Positions 1-11,559 of a DNA stretch of 64,000 nucleotides are shown one piece after another; the first letter of the stretch is position 1; every line of letters starts with the position of its first letter. Origin of the DNA: Clitoria ternatea (Eukaryota; Streptophyta; Magnoliopsida; Fabales; Fabaceae); contig CM075669.1 of NCBI GenBank assembly GCA_037962975.1, positions 186,752,501-186,816,500 on the forward strand. The letters are read 5' to 3'. The position numbers and the translations under genes are program-made. The notes below the pieces were generated by a model that saw only the letters and a program-made list of their open reading frames with translations, did not search any database and had not been told where the DNA came from.

Positions 1-4
1 TTAA

Positions 5-664
5 CTAGTCGAGGACTTGGTATTCACTTTGCTTAATGAACTTCAAGAATTCACAAGCATCTTCCTCTGTTATTCTCTGGGGAGGGTCTTGTTCTTTGTC
101 TTTACCATGACTTTCTTTTCCACTTACAGGCGCATCCTCCTTTCTCAAGTTTTCAGGAGCATAAATCCGTCCGCTTCTAGTCATTCCACTTGTCTCAGAA
201 ATATTGGTTACCAAGGATGACGATTCTTTTAGGAGTTTAGGGATTACATCCACCTCATACTTCCATGGTACTGCATGGGTATCTTTGTATGAAAATGGAG
301 ATGGGGTCCTAACTGTCAAGGACAGATGTTGAACAACAGACTGAACACCTTTGTCATAGTAGAGCACTAGAGGCTTTAGTGTACCTAGGATGACTGAGCT
401 AGAGTCGTGTTCTTCTTGGATCATATTTGCACTTTCATGAGGGCGATAGTAAATCTCTACCAAATGGGTATCCAATAATCCTTCCAAGGCATCAAGAAAA
501 TTAGGATCAGTGGACACTTGATCAAGATTGAGATTTGGAATTTCGGTTATTATTCCTCTTTTGCAAAGTTGAGTGTATGTCCAAGGAAAAAAGTTTTTCA
601 CTTTTGATACTCTTTTAACATGACTAATTTCCTTGTCCTCCGAGACTGCATTTACTCCTGAGGT
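5..664 (-). pseudogene. Ogre/Tat-type Ty3-gypsy polyprotein, linker between gag and protease (partial)
   Basis: This is the downstream continuation of the gag frame at 6287-8099, separated from it by the solo LTR at 670-6281. The translation holds the motif SGRIYAPENLR and then ITEEDACEFLKFIKQSEY, which I recognise from legume Tat/Ogre polyproteins just before the aspartic protease. The frame stops with TAG at 5-7, where relatives usually have Gln (CAG), so this looks like a C-to-T nonsense change. Protease, RT, RNase H and integrase would lie left of the window. If one copy of the CCCAT duplication is removed, the reading frame passes without a break from 6287 into 664. The apparent start beyond 670 belongs to the inserted LTR, not to this gene. 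Family assignment is by motif memory; non-functional status is seen directly. Confidence 0.75.
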
Positions 665-669
665 CCCAT
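665..669. repeat. Target-site duplication CCCAT, left copy
   Basis: CCCAT directly precedes TATAACACCC and is repeated at 6282-6286 right after GGGATGTTACA. Five bp is the usual duplication length for Ty3-gypsy integrases. Confidence 0.85.
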
Positions 670-3197
670 TATAACACCCTTGATTTTCTGTACTCGAATC
701 CCGATGTGATCGACATAATAAATAAAAATGCGAATAAATTTTTCGCGTTGGAAAACATTTCCAAAACACCACCATGACCACATCAAGACCCAAATCATAG
801 AAAACCAAAGAGTGAGATTAAAGAACCTATAACTGGATCGATAAATAGTTTGCCCATAAAGGTATACAAAATAACAGAGTTTACAGCGGAAGAAAAATAT
901 GTATACCGGGCACACGCCTAGTCCCATATATGAAGATATGAGAAAAGGCTCGGCAAGAATGCAATGGCATATCATAAGCCTAATATACAACCATCATCAT
1001 TTCACATAATCACATAATCATGCAATGCCTAAGATACAATTATATACTTATCTATATGGTCATGCGTCATACATCATCAATGTTCATATTTATAATAGAT
1101 CATAACCAGTTCAGCCTCAGATTCATATATCTACTATTAGTACATTATCCAAGTATATATATATATATATTCACAGTTCCTCAATCAACAACAATAATTA
1201 ACAACATCATGATACCCATCATATACCTAACTCATTAAATCACAATGCTGCCGGCCAAGGCATTCCTCTACCACTATTTACCTTCTCAAAAGCTTTACTT
1301 CATAAACGTCCTCATCCCATGGTTTTCCTGCATCAATACTAAAAAGTAGACCACATGGGAGAGTGAGTTATACATTTCAAATGACGATATGAATACAATT
1401 GAAATTATGTAAATATGCATATCAATATCATGTATGCTTTGCTAAACACATCAACAATCTTCATAGATTATTAATTCAACAATATATATTCATTTCATAC
1501 TTATTCATCAAATCATAGCAAAGCAAGCATATACATATTCATCACACCGCCACAATGGGCTAACACATATTTATCACATCGTAACAATGGGCCAACACAT
1601 CAATATAGACCATTCTGGTCTTTCATTAAAGCCACCATGGGCTAACATCATCATTATCAATCATAAACAAATACGCCCTTCATTACATTGGGCCATAACA
1701 TACATATCGTCATATCCAACATCATTTCATATATTCATAACATTTATTACTTTTATGTGGTCTTTCGGTATATTAATTACCCTTCTCATCAACACCATCT
1801 CATCATCTCAATCATCATCCATCATCATCATATTCTGGCATATCTCCATGCTATATGCAAATGCTCTTATGGCTAATGCATATGCACAATGGAATAATCA
1901 ACAACAAATACGGATCCGACTGTGGGAAATAACACCAAGTTGTGGGTCAAGCATAGGTGTGCTACTATGCCCCTACTGCAGTAGTAAAATGTGTACACAT
2001 ATCTCAAAGCATGCATGCATCTCAACAACATCTTTTACTGGTACCAAACCGCTATCGCCCATCTGTAGCACTAGTCACCCCGTGACTTGCGGATCAACAA
2101 CATGGCCTCACTTGCCAAAAGTGCTACGGGCCCCTCCCGAACACACATCGAGAGAGCCGTGCCCCGTCGGACACCGAGGTAACTCGCTCACCATAGAGCC
2201 GCCCGCCCACTGGGCCCGCCACATAGGGTGCCTCGTCACCAAACTATGGACAGCTTCGTGACTCACACACCGAGCCACAGGGGAAAACAACAATACGCTC
2301 GTGCACTGAGCCGCCCTCCCACTGGGCCCGCCTAATGGAACCCCCTAATATTCCACGTAGACAGCGATCGATATGCCATGGATGCAATGCCATGCAAATC
2401 AAATGCATTCTCACTCTGTGCATCCTAAATGCCACTCATCAAACATTATCATCATAATCACCAACACCACCATACACCTTAGTGGATTTCAACATTGTTG
2501 GTTTCTTAGTTATTATTTTCAAGTTTTAATGTGGCATTTCCATCTCAACATATTTCACATATATTTCACATCATACATGTAAGTCAATACTTGCAAACAG
2601 CCACTATGGCATTTCAACATCACATATTATTCATCAATATTATCACACTTCATTTAGTGGATTTTCATCTCATTATTCATTACCATTGCTCAAGTATACT
2701 CATATGTATATATAATCGTGTGGCATTCATAACATTTTCAATTTCATATTTCATACCACACATACAAGACCATGCTTGTATCACACACAATGGTACACAA
2801 CAATTCATCAATATAAATATACACCTCTTTGTGCAAGAGAGTGTTCAACATCATCATCAATCGTTGTTTAATGTCATTTAATTATCCTTCCTTTAATTTC
2901 AATTTTGCTCTAGGATATATCTCATAATCCTACCATCATAGTCTCATTATCATCCTTTTATCGTTCAATTTTAGGTGGAAAATATATCATAATGCATTAT
3001 TTTAATACAGGAGGTAAATACATAATTAATTAATTCCCACGTGCCAATCAATCTTAATCACCGCCATGTTTTATCATCATCACATTACCTCTCATACAAC
3101 CCCTTATTCGTCTCAAATTTTCCTCATCATGCCAAGAAGGAGGGTCAAACATGAGTCTGCCACCAGTAATATCGAGTAAAACCCATTCTGGTGGAAA

Positions 3198-3414
3198 CTC
3201 GCTCAAGCGAGATTGACATCCGCTTGAGCGAGACAGGCCAGGTTCGCTTGGACGACCACCTTTCGCGTAAGCGAAAAACATCCAGTAGCATTTTCACGCT
3301 CACTCGCTCGAGCGAAGCACCATCACACTCGGTCACTCGCTCAAGCGAGGATTATCCAGTAACCAATTCCTTCTAACACTCGCTTGAGCGAAGCACCAGC
3401 TCGCTTAAGCGAAA
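3198..3414. repeat. Palindrome cluster (CTCGCT-N2-AGCGAG family), first block in solo LTR
   Basis: Seven or eight copies of a 14-bp inverted repeat, for example CTCGCTCAAGCGAG at 3198-3211 and variants with TTCGCT or GCGAAA arms. They alternate with CCAG-containing spacers. The same cluster type occurs in the array LTRs at 28057, 35640 and 43216, so it is an ancestral part of this LTR family. Confidence 0.85.
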
Positions 3415-3429
3415 TCCGACCAGAGGTCG

Positions 3430-4250
3430 TCCTTACCTATACTCGGTTTTTCACTCTGTAATTCATTCAAAACCGACTCATCTCACTCGGTTATCCACTC
3501 GGTAAAATCAATCAAAATCGACTCCCAACACTCGGGTTTTCACTCGGCAGGATCTCCTTGAAACCAGCTCAAAGCACTCAGGTTTTCCACTCAGCAAATT
3601 AATCCTGACCGACCCATCATTCACTCAGCCAATTAATTCCAAATTCGAGTCATCTCTCAATCAGTCTTTCACTCGGCAATTTCATTCCAAAACCGAGTCA
3701 TCTCAATCAGTCTTCCACTCGGTAAATTCACTCTAAATCTGACTCTTCACTCACACAGGGTTCCACTCGGTAAACATTCCAGAGACCGATTCACCACCTA
3801 ATTGGTCACTCACTCGGTATCTCATTTCAAAACTGGCTCATCACCGGACCAGTTCTCACTCGGCGTTTCGTTCCAAATCCGACTTCCTTTCTTTTTCACT
3901 CAAACGGAGCTATTCCAGAGTACTTTTGGACAAACTCACACCGAGTAACCTCAATCGGTATCATACTACTCGGAATTGCACTCGGAGGCACTTCACTCAG
4001 GACAGGTTACACTGGACTCAGAAATTCCCCATTCGGGACTCTACTGCCTAGATCATCACACTCAAAAGCCTTCTTACTCGGATTATGTCCGTTTCCTCAC
4101 TCGGAAGATCCTGACTCGGGCATAGCTCACTCTGATTTCACTCAGAAATTCACCACATCTTAGTTTATTTTCACAACATCCACTCGGACGGGATTCGTCC
4201 AGGGTCTCACCCATTCACTCGTCACGCTCGGTTAAGACACAACCATACCA
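3430..4250. repeat. ACTCGG/CCGAGT motif array
   Basis: About 820 bp dense in CACTCGG and its complement (CCGAGT, or variants such as CCGACT), roughly every 20-30 bp, often as CACTCGGTAAA...CAAAACCGACTCA. It lies between the two palindrome blocks of this solo LTR. The corresponding stretch is missing from the three array LTRs, so this copy carries an extra or expanded motif array. Confidence 0.8.
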
Positions 4251-4253
4251 GTC

Positions 4254-4533
4254 ACTCACTTGAGTGAGCACCATCCCAGCATCAGACTTCACACTTTCGC
4301 TCAAACCACTTACACACGCTTGGGCGAAAAATGTACAGTGACCATTTCCTCACTAGCACGCTCGAGCGCGGCCATGCCCGCTTGAGCGAGATTCGTCCAG
4401 TAACTCCCCTCATTGCATAATATGCAGCTCGCTTGAGCGGAAACCTCACCCGCCTGGGCGAAATTGGTCCAGAGACCATTATACCAATACAGGGGAGTCT
4501 CGCCTAAGCGAGATCCCTTCTCGCTTGAACGAG
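4254..4533. repeat. Palindrome cluster, second block in solo LTR
   Basis: A second run of imperfect CTCGCTTGAGCGAG-type inverted repeats (for example CTCGCCTAAGCGAG near 4499) with the same CCAG spacer words as the first block. The ACTCGG array appears to have split or been inserted into an originally continuous cluster. Confidence 0.8.
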
Positions 4534-6281
4534 ACCACTCGGACATAAGTAGAATCAGCAATCCTTAAAACTTAACACCTGAAATCTCACTCTAGGCCAA
4601 CTGATTCACCACTAATACATCATACCCATCACATGAGGCATATAAAACTCACTCTGACCATTCATACTTAGGAATTCTCATTCTAACTCATCAATTACTC
4701 CTTTAAACTCCAATTCATCAGCTATAATCACTCATCTCAAAACAATCCTCTATAATTTAACTCGTTCATTCATAAATTTTCACCATCATTAGTTCACGTC
4801 CGACCAAGGGACCATCAACCACTTATCATCAATATGATATAAATACATACATTTTTATAACATTCAACATAAGCCAAGCCATCATTCATCACTTCATCAA
4901 ATTAATCATATAAAACATTCATGTCAAGGCATTGCATGAGTTTAACATATACAGAATTAACAATGAATTCACTCATGCGATTTGAAATGCAAACTCCTCT
5001 CCTACCTCGAGAGAAGAACCGCCACGCGATTACATCGATCTTTCCGCATCACCGTCCGGAATATAATCCTATCAACAATTATACATACACATGTAATCAA
5101 TAAATCATCACAAAACATCACTTCTCTTAACTTATGATCAAGTCCTAGACTTGTCTAAGCTCCAATTCCATATACCCATGTTAGGCTTCGGGAATTCCTT
5201 TCCCCAAAGCTAAGATTCTCCAAGTCTTAAGGGTTAAACAAATCCAACAACATCAACACTTAAGATTAATCCCTCAAATCAACATACCTATATACATGCA
5301 TATATCTTCATTTGCAACTCATGACTTAGTTCACCATTTTATCACATCAATATTCAACTCCTATCCTCAAATATTCATTTCTATGTATAATATCATTCCA
5401 AGGTACCAAAATCATCAAAATCATCAAGTGGTTCAAAATCCCCAAATTATTAATACTTAGGGTTCCCTTTCCAAACATTCAAGCCTAGGGTTTCCATTTC
5501 CACCCACATGCAAGGTTTCTAACATCACCATTTTCAACTCAACAACCCCAAAACCATAAATAAAACAAGGTGGAGGTAAGAAATCTTTACCTCAAGCTTA
5601 AGCTCCACCAAAAACGAAAATGAAAGTGAAGAATAGAAAGGAGATGACCCCACAAGCTTCCAATGCTCCATAGACGCCATTCAAGCCTCACAAATCCATG
5701 GAAACCATTTAATTTTTAAGTGGAGTGGCAAGGGAGAGGGGTGGCCACGGTTTGGGCAAGAGAAGAATGGAGGAAAAGAAGAGGTCTCCACCGAAAATGA
5801 GAAAGAGGAAAGAGGAATTTTTTGTGCAATTATGATACATTGTCCAATGGGCCATTTAATCTATTAACCATTGTATAATAGAGTGTAAAGTGAGTGGGAA
5901 GAGAGAGAAGAAGAAGAAGTGGACGGCTAAAACATGGAGGGAAGAAAGGGAATTCTCATTTTCTTTTTAATCCAATTTGGTTCATAATTTCCCCATTTTA
6001 TATCCTACATCGAGTCCAATTAATTAGTCCCTTAATACTAAAAATTATTCCAAATACACCATCTCAACCATAATAATTTTCTAAACATTCTAGACCCATC
6101 AAATACTCAATTTGACCAAGTGGGTCCCACATCATCTGTTAATTCACCCGGTTCCGGTAAATCTTAGTTTATCAATAATTCACCTCTAATGTCTAACAAC
6201 ATCTCCCATAATTATTTGACCATAAATGATTAATTATCATTATCTAATAAATTTATTTTCCTTAGAATCCGGGATGTTACA

Positions 6282-6286
6282 CCCAT
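6282..6286. repeat. Target-site duplication CCCAT, right copy
   Basis: Matches 665-669 and directly follows the LTR end GGGATGTTACA. Confidence 0.85.
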
Positions 6287-8099
6287 GATTAGGTAAAGGA
6301 TTGGTCGAGATATTTGGACTTCCCTCTCAAAAACTAAGCCATTTTGCCCTAATCAAGTCTCGGACCTTGTATTTAAAGGCGATGTAGTTTTCCATTGAAT
6401 GACCCGGTGCTCCACCATGATAATCACATTTGGCATTAGGATCGTATCCCTTAGGATACGGTGGTTCCACTGGTTTCATTGGGCAAGGTACAACCAAAGT
6501 ATTCTTGATGAGAAGTGGGAATAATTCAGTATATGACATAGGAATTGGGTCAAACTGTACGGGTGCACGTTCATTGTTTGGTTTTCTGGACGTGGGATTT
6601 TCATTGGGATTAGGTACCCACTGTTGTGTTGAAGGTGAGGGATTTCTGAAATTTCGATTAGGTGGAGATTGATAAGGTTAAGGATATGGAAATGATGGGG
6701 TTCCAGAAGCAACAACTATGTATGGATGAGGTCTGTAGGATGAATGGGGTGATTGGAAAACATATGGATGTTGGTAGGGATTTGGTGGCCTTGGGTTGCC
6801 GTATACAAAATTTGTTTCTCCTCCTCTTCTTTTTACTGCCCCAGTTGTGATCTTCCCTGCTATGGAGGTTCCAGATGCTCCTTGGGGAACTTTTCCAATT
6901 CTCATCCCACTTTCGATTCCTTCTCCAATCACTACTATATCAGAGAAGTTTGATGAAACACTCTTAAGCATTCTGTCATAGAAAGGTGCCTGGAGAGTAT
7001 CAATGAACATAGCAACAAGCTCTTTTTTGATCAAAGGTGGTTCCACTTGGGCTGCTAATTCTCTCCACCGCTGAGCATATTCCTTGAAGGATTCATTTTC
7101 TCTTTTGGACATATTCTGTAACTGGAGTCTATTCGGTGCCATGTCCATATTGTACTTGTATTGCTTGAGAAAAACATATGCTATCTCCTTCCAACATCGA
7201 ATGTGTGTCCTTTCAAGATGTGTGTACCAACTAAGAGTTGGGCCAGCAAGACTGTCTTGGAAGAAGTGGATCAGTAGCTTCTCATCATGAGAATATGTAG
7301 CCATCTTCCGACAATACATTGTCAAATGATTATGCGGACATGTGGTACCCACGTATCTATCAAATTTAGGCAGCTTGAACTTTGAAGGGATAACTACATC
7401 TGGCACTAGGCATTCAGCAACATTTGTTATACCTAGACTATTTCCTCCTTCAACATCCCAGAGTCTTTCTTCCAACAGCTCTATTTGCCCTCTTGGCAAA
7501 GAAGTAGTGATAGTATTTGGGTTCATTGTACCGAGGGGAGCATTTTGAACAACATCTTGATGAACAAAGGGCTGGTGTGTCATTGGTATGTAAGCATGGT
7601 GGGATGGGTTGAATGGCATAGTTGGGCATATGATATTGGGTTGTGGGGTGGCTTGTAGTTGGGTTTGAGCATTTTGGGGAATGGTTGTTGTTTGGTTGGC
7701 AATAGGATGGTTGAGAGTTTGTTGGGTGGCGAAAGGATTTTCCTGAGTTGGATTAGGATTCATAGTGTAATATCCTTGGGGTAAACCATATGGCGGCCAT
7801 GCATATGTTTGTTGAGCATTCCCGTCTTAGGAAACAAAGTATGGAAATGGCATACCATAAGGTTGATGCTGGACGGGTTGAGATTCTACTACTGGAGTAG
7901 GGTTATTTACATGTATAGTCAAGGGTATAGGATTCCCTTCCTGATCTTGCAAGGTAGCATTGGGATCTCCACTTGCTGTGGAGGATCCCCCTTCTGTGAC
8001 CTTTTTCTCTAGGAGTTAGACCATCTTTACCATTTGCTCCTTGAGCTGATTGACCTTATTCCTTAAATCATCCACAGTAGATGGTTCCGTCTCTGCCAT
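6287..8099 (-). pseudogene. gag: Ogre/Tat-type gag (capsid and zinc-knuckle region), degenerate
   Basis: The translation from ATG at 8097-8099 begins MAETEPSTVDDLRNKVNQLK, a short coiled-coil-like N terminus. Stops interrupt it at 8016-8018 and near 7829. A long clean frame (7763-6678) holds the capsid core, with VPDVVIPSKFKLPKFDRY, CPHNHLTMYCRKMA, LIHFFQDSL and FLKQYKYNMDMAPNR, all characteristic of Tat/Ogre gag. Further on, in a shifted frame, CDYHGGAPGHSMENY matches the atypical zinc knuckle of this clade. A TGA near 6326 follows WLSF. Gag would package the element RNA into cytoplasmic particles. The N-terminal Gln/Asn/Pro-rich part is typical. The gene is cut by the solo LTR at 6281 and resumes at 664. 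I am confident it is gag of this clade and that it is dead. Confidence 0.85.
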
Positions 8100-8387
8100 G
8101 AGTCTTGCTTGCACTCTAGTCCTATAAGGATGCCTTGAGCCTTCCGTACCCGTGATGTGGGTAAGTATAAAGAAACCCCCCTTAGCACAGAAACAAATAA
8201 TGTTAAATGATATAAAGAGACTTAAAGTAAATACGTGATGAATTTTAAACATCGGTAAGCAAAGATAAACCTTTCTTTTAGAATGTCTTTTTTTAAAGTA
8301 CTAAGTTAGGAAAAAATGGAAATTCAACATGAGATTTATTCATTGTTCAACAAGTTCTAATACATTATTTGTTACAACAAATCAAAA

Positions 8388-10295
8388 TCAATTCTCTCTC
8401 GCTCTAGCAATTGAGACCTTTATTTCATCCAATCGCCCCTTGCAGTATTGAATGAATGTTACAATTTCTTCCAGTGTAGAAAGTGGATTCATCATTGCTT
8501 CGGCCTTCTTCAACAGGTGAGGAATATCTCCAAGTGTTCTATTAGTAAGACCGGCTAAGTTAGAAAAATGGTTTCTCTAAGAATAGACAAGACTTTCCAA
8601 CTCAACCCTTTCTAGGGTCATTAAACGTATAATCTCTTCATATCTATCTTTATCTTCCATGGATTACCATTTTTCCTCATTTATCTCATGCTCGCAAGCA
8701 CTGAAGACATCTCTGACTTGTCGTTCCAGTTCATCAATTCGTGCTTGCATAAGGTTCTTTTGAACTTGAGCTTCTTCTTTTGTCTTGGCTAAAATTTCTC
8801 ATGACCGCCCTTTGTCAGCCAATATATCATCCTTTTACTTCTCTTTGGTTTTCAATTGGTTGTTCGTTGTTTGGAGGCATTGATCCAATTGCCTCGTATG
8901 CTCTCTTTCAATTCACTACTTTTTACTGACATCTTCAAAAGAAGTTTCTAATTCACACCTTTTTCTCTTAAGGGAAGCATTGTCTTGTTGAATCTTGATT
9001 AATTCATCCTCTAATGCTTGATTTTTCTTCGTCATCTCAGCTAGCTTACTTTTCAGGTTTTCAATCTCTTCTCTTTCAGTAGGAAGTGTGTTCTTTACAT
9101 GAGCACTATGATCTTTGAAGGGTAACTTGATAATATCTACCCTATTTGAAATCCATTGGTGGTAACTTTCCTTTACAGCATAACTTCGAACACCCAACTC
9201 TTTTCCTTTCCTATGAACCTTGGACCAAGCCTCAATGACATTTCGGATAACAAGAGCACTATTCCCTTCTATATAGTAATAAAGAAAAGTTGTTACCATT
9301 TCTTCTTCCGGAGGTTGAAGCATAGGATAAGCAAGCTATCTTTTTGCAATTACAAGATTGTAGTTGATGCATCCTTGAGTTCCCATAAGAGATACATTAG
9401 GAAATTTCCCACAGCAGTAAATAATGGAATCCACATTCATCTACTGAGGGTACCACCGAATCATGTTTGCAGACAAACCTGCTAGATGTCCTACCCATTC
9501 CCTATTAGTCTTCTTAGTTAGCCGAAGGAGCTTCAAATCAAAGATAGGACATTCGATCTTGCAAACTTGATTGAATACATGAGAAGTAAGCCATAAATAC
9601 AACGCAGGTAGACAACAGACGATCTTTTTCCCATTTCGGTTGTGACAAGAATCCATTGTACAATAGATGTCAGCTAAGATAGCGGTAATGGAACTTTCTC
9701 CTCTGAGCTTTCGAGCCAAGAAAACATCAATTGCCTTGAAATCAATGTAATTATCAAGACTGGGGAAAAGAACCACACCATAAATGGCTAATGCCAAAGT
9801 GTCAATAAAGACATCTTATTCTCCTTTCCCTGCCTGACTAAGGAGTTGCTGCTCAAAGAAGGTTAGCGTGAAGCCTGAAATCTGATTCCTGTTTAATTGA
9901 GCATTTTCAAGAATTTTAGGATCTATCTTGAGAACACGAGCTACATTAAAAATAGAAGCATGATGTTCAGTCCGTCGATAAGGTTTCAAATCTTCCAATG
10001 GCAAGCCAAATATCTGCTCAAATTCCTCTAGAGTAGGAGCTAATTGGAAGTCCTTGAATGTAAAACAACGGAGAGGGGAATCATAATACTGTGCTAGAGC
10101 AGTAAGGGCCCCTTCTTGCACTTCAACCTCCAAGAACTTTAGGATCTTTCCATACTTCCTTGCAAAGGTCACTTTCTGAGTAATATCCATCTGTTTGCCC
10201 AAGGATAACAGATTGCTAGTATTTGATTTCATGATTTTGAGGTGTAACAAATTTTTCAAACCAGTTGCCTTCACTTCCTGATCACTTGATCTCAT
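8388..10295 (-). pseudogene. Ogre-specific ORF1 (DUF7745-like), one frame broken only by stop codons
   Basis: From ATG at 10293-10295 to TGA at 8388-8390 the length is exactly 636 codons in one frame, with about nine in-frame stops (9816, 9441, about 9348, 8916 and others) and no frameshift that I can see. The N-terminal part has CFTFKDFQLAPTLEEFEQIF and GLPLED. The middle has YGVVLFPSLDNYIDFKAIDVF and NGKKIVCCLPALYLWLT, and WYPQ precedes a stop. The C-terminal third is charged and probably coiled coil (ENLKSKLAEMTKKNQALEDE), ending near MMNPLSTLEEIV. These features match the extra ORF upstream of gag in Ogre elements; its function is unknown. It lies just upstream of gag, as expected for Ogre. 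Several stops replace probable Trp or Gln codons by one transition. Confidence 0.8.
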
Positions 10296-11094
10296 GTTAA
10301 ATTCCTTTTTTTGTGATACTTACCAATATTTAAATTTCACCTTTAACAAAAGAAATAAATGAATCAGATTAACAAAGAAAAAGGTTTGATAAATATCATT
10401 CTCACATAATAGTGTGATAATATTTATCATGACTTAAGTTTAGAAAATGTACATTTCTTGATGTTTTTTTTAAAAGAAAACTTTGTGCGAATGAATAGAA
10501 GATAAAAGGAATGTCTTCCCAATTGTGTCTTAGACAAGGTAACCACCTAATTGGCTCTAAGGCTCTTTAATCGTGTTTCCTCAAAAGGTGGTTGTTCTAA
10601 CTGGTAAGGCCACCGGAGCTCTGATCTTTAGCTATGAGTCTTATGCAAAAAGTAGGGAATCATACTTAGTGTAGACATCATAACTAAGATAACACCCCGG
10701 CTGAGATTTTCACGCAAATCATGATAGGACGTATCGTCCTAAATGAAACCGGTAATAATCTCCCCTAACCTATGTCTTTTGCGGGGCCCGGGAATAGGGT
10801 CCCTTCTAATAGTGTGTGTATTATGGTGAATGTGAAGTGTGTAGGGCATTCATACCTGAATTTTTACCCATTCTTCACAATGAACAAACATAAGACAAAA
10901 TAAATATCACATGTCTTCTACCCTATGGTTCTAAATTAAAGTAATAAAGAAGTAAAAGAAACAATATAAAATCTAAGATAAATAGAAGATTAGATGAACG
11001 ACGAGAATAACATAATAAAAAAATATGAAGGATGAAATAATTAACAATCAATAAAATACACAAGATCAATTTAACGGGCTTGACTCTCAAAAAT
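10296..11094 (-). other. Ogre element 1 leader (5' untranslated region)
   Basis: About 800 bp between the primer-site remnant and ORF1, without a credible gene. It is homologous to the leader of the second Ogre element near 63100-63640: both carry GGCCAC followed by GGAGCTC or AGAGCTC, a CTGAGG-type block, and a GTGAAGTGTGTAGGGCAT-like segment before CTTCACAA. Confidence 0.6.
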
Positions 11095-11106
11095 GTCCCC
11101 GGCGCA
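11095..11106 (-). other. Remnant tRNA-Arg primer-binding site, Ogre element 1
   Basis: Plus strand GTCCCCGGCGCA directly precedes the LTR edge TGACGCGG. In the second Ogre element the same place reads GTCCCCAGTGGAGTCGCCA before TGTCGCG. Element 1 therefore keeps only the GTCCCC core. Confidence 0.5.
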
Positions 11107-11559
11107 TGACGCGGACTGGTTAAAAACAATAAAAATGAATGAAACTACATTGGAATGAGACCCTTAGACATCCAAAAAAAATAAAGGGTTCAGAGAGTCG
11201 CCACTAATATTTATCAAGGAAAATATCAGAAAAACCTTTAAATAGCATTGGTTTTTTTAAAATAAGATTCTGTTTAGTCCGGGAGTCGAAATACATGAGG
11301 GGAAGGTATTAGCACCCCACACTGTCCGTCCTAAAATGGCTACCCAAATTGATCATGTATAATTTTTCAGAAAAAATAATTATTAAATATTTCACCCTTC
11401 ATAAAAAAACAATAATGATAAATGCCATTTACAGACAATATACATAATAACGAGGATATTTTTTTAAAAAATATAAAACAAAATTAAATATAAAACACAT
11501 CACCTAAATTTTTATCATTTTTTAGTTCAAAGAAAAAAATAAACAAATAAGTGGCTAAA

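Larger units (their letters stand above)
670..6281 (-). mobile_element. Solo LTR (5.6 kb) of a Tekay-like/LARD LTR retrotransposon, inserted in Ogre gag
   Basis: The left edge reads TATAACACCC and the right edge GGGATGTTACA, and the 5-bp duplication CCCAT lies at 665-669 and 6282-6286. The left 700 bp resembles the LTRs of the array at 25559-45627: GATGTGATCGA near the edge, the TGCCGGCCAAGGCATT block near 1248, and the block near 1340 around GTGAGTTATACATT. No internal domain, PBS or second LTR is present, so it is a solo LTR left by LTR-LTR recombination. Orientation (minus) follows from the related array, where PBS and PPT are visible. The minus-strand end is TA rather than CA. No gene is seen in it; the open frames near 1587-2261 and 2531-2881 are low-complexity chance frames. 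Confidence 0.85.

Noticed and set aside
1587..2261. 224-codon plus-strand frame
   Set aside because: His/Ile/Ser-rich low-complexity translation inside the solo LTR, on the strand opposite to the element, with no domain.
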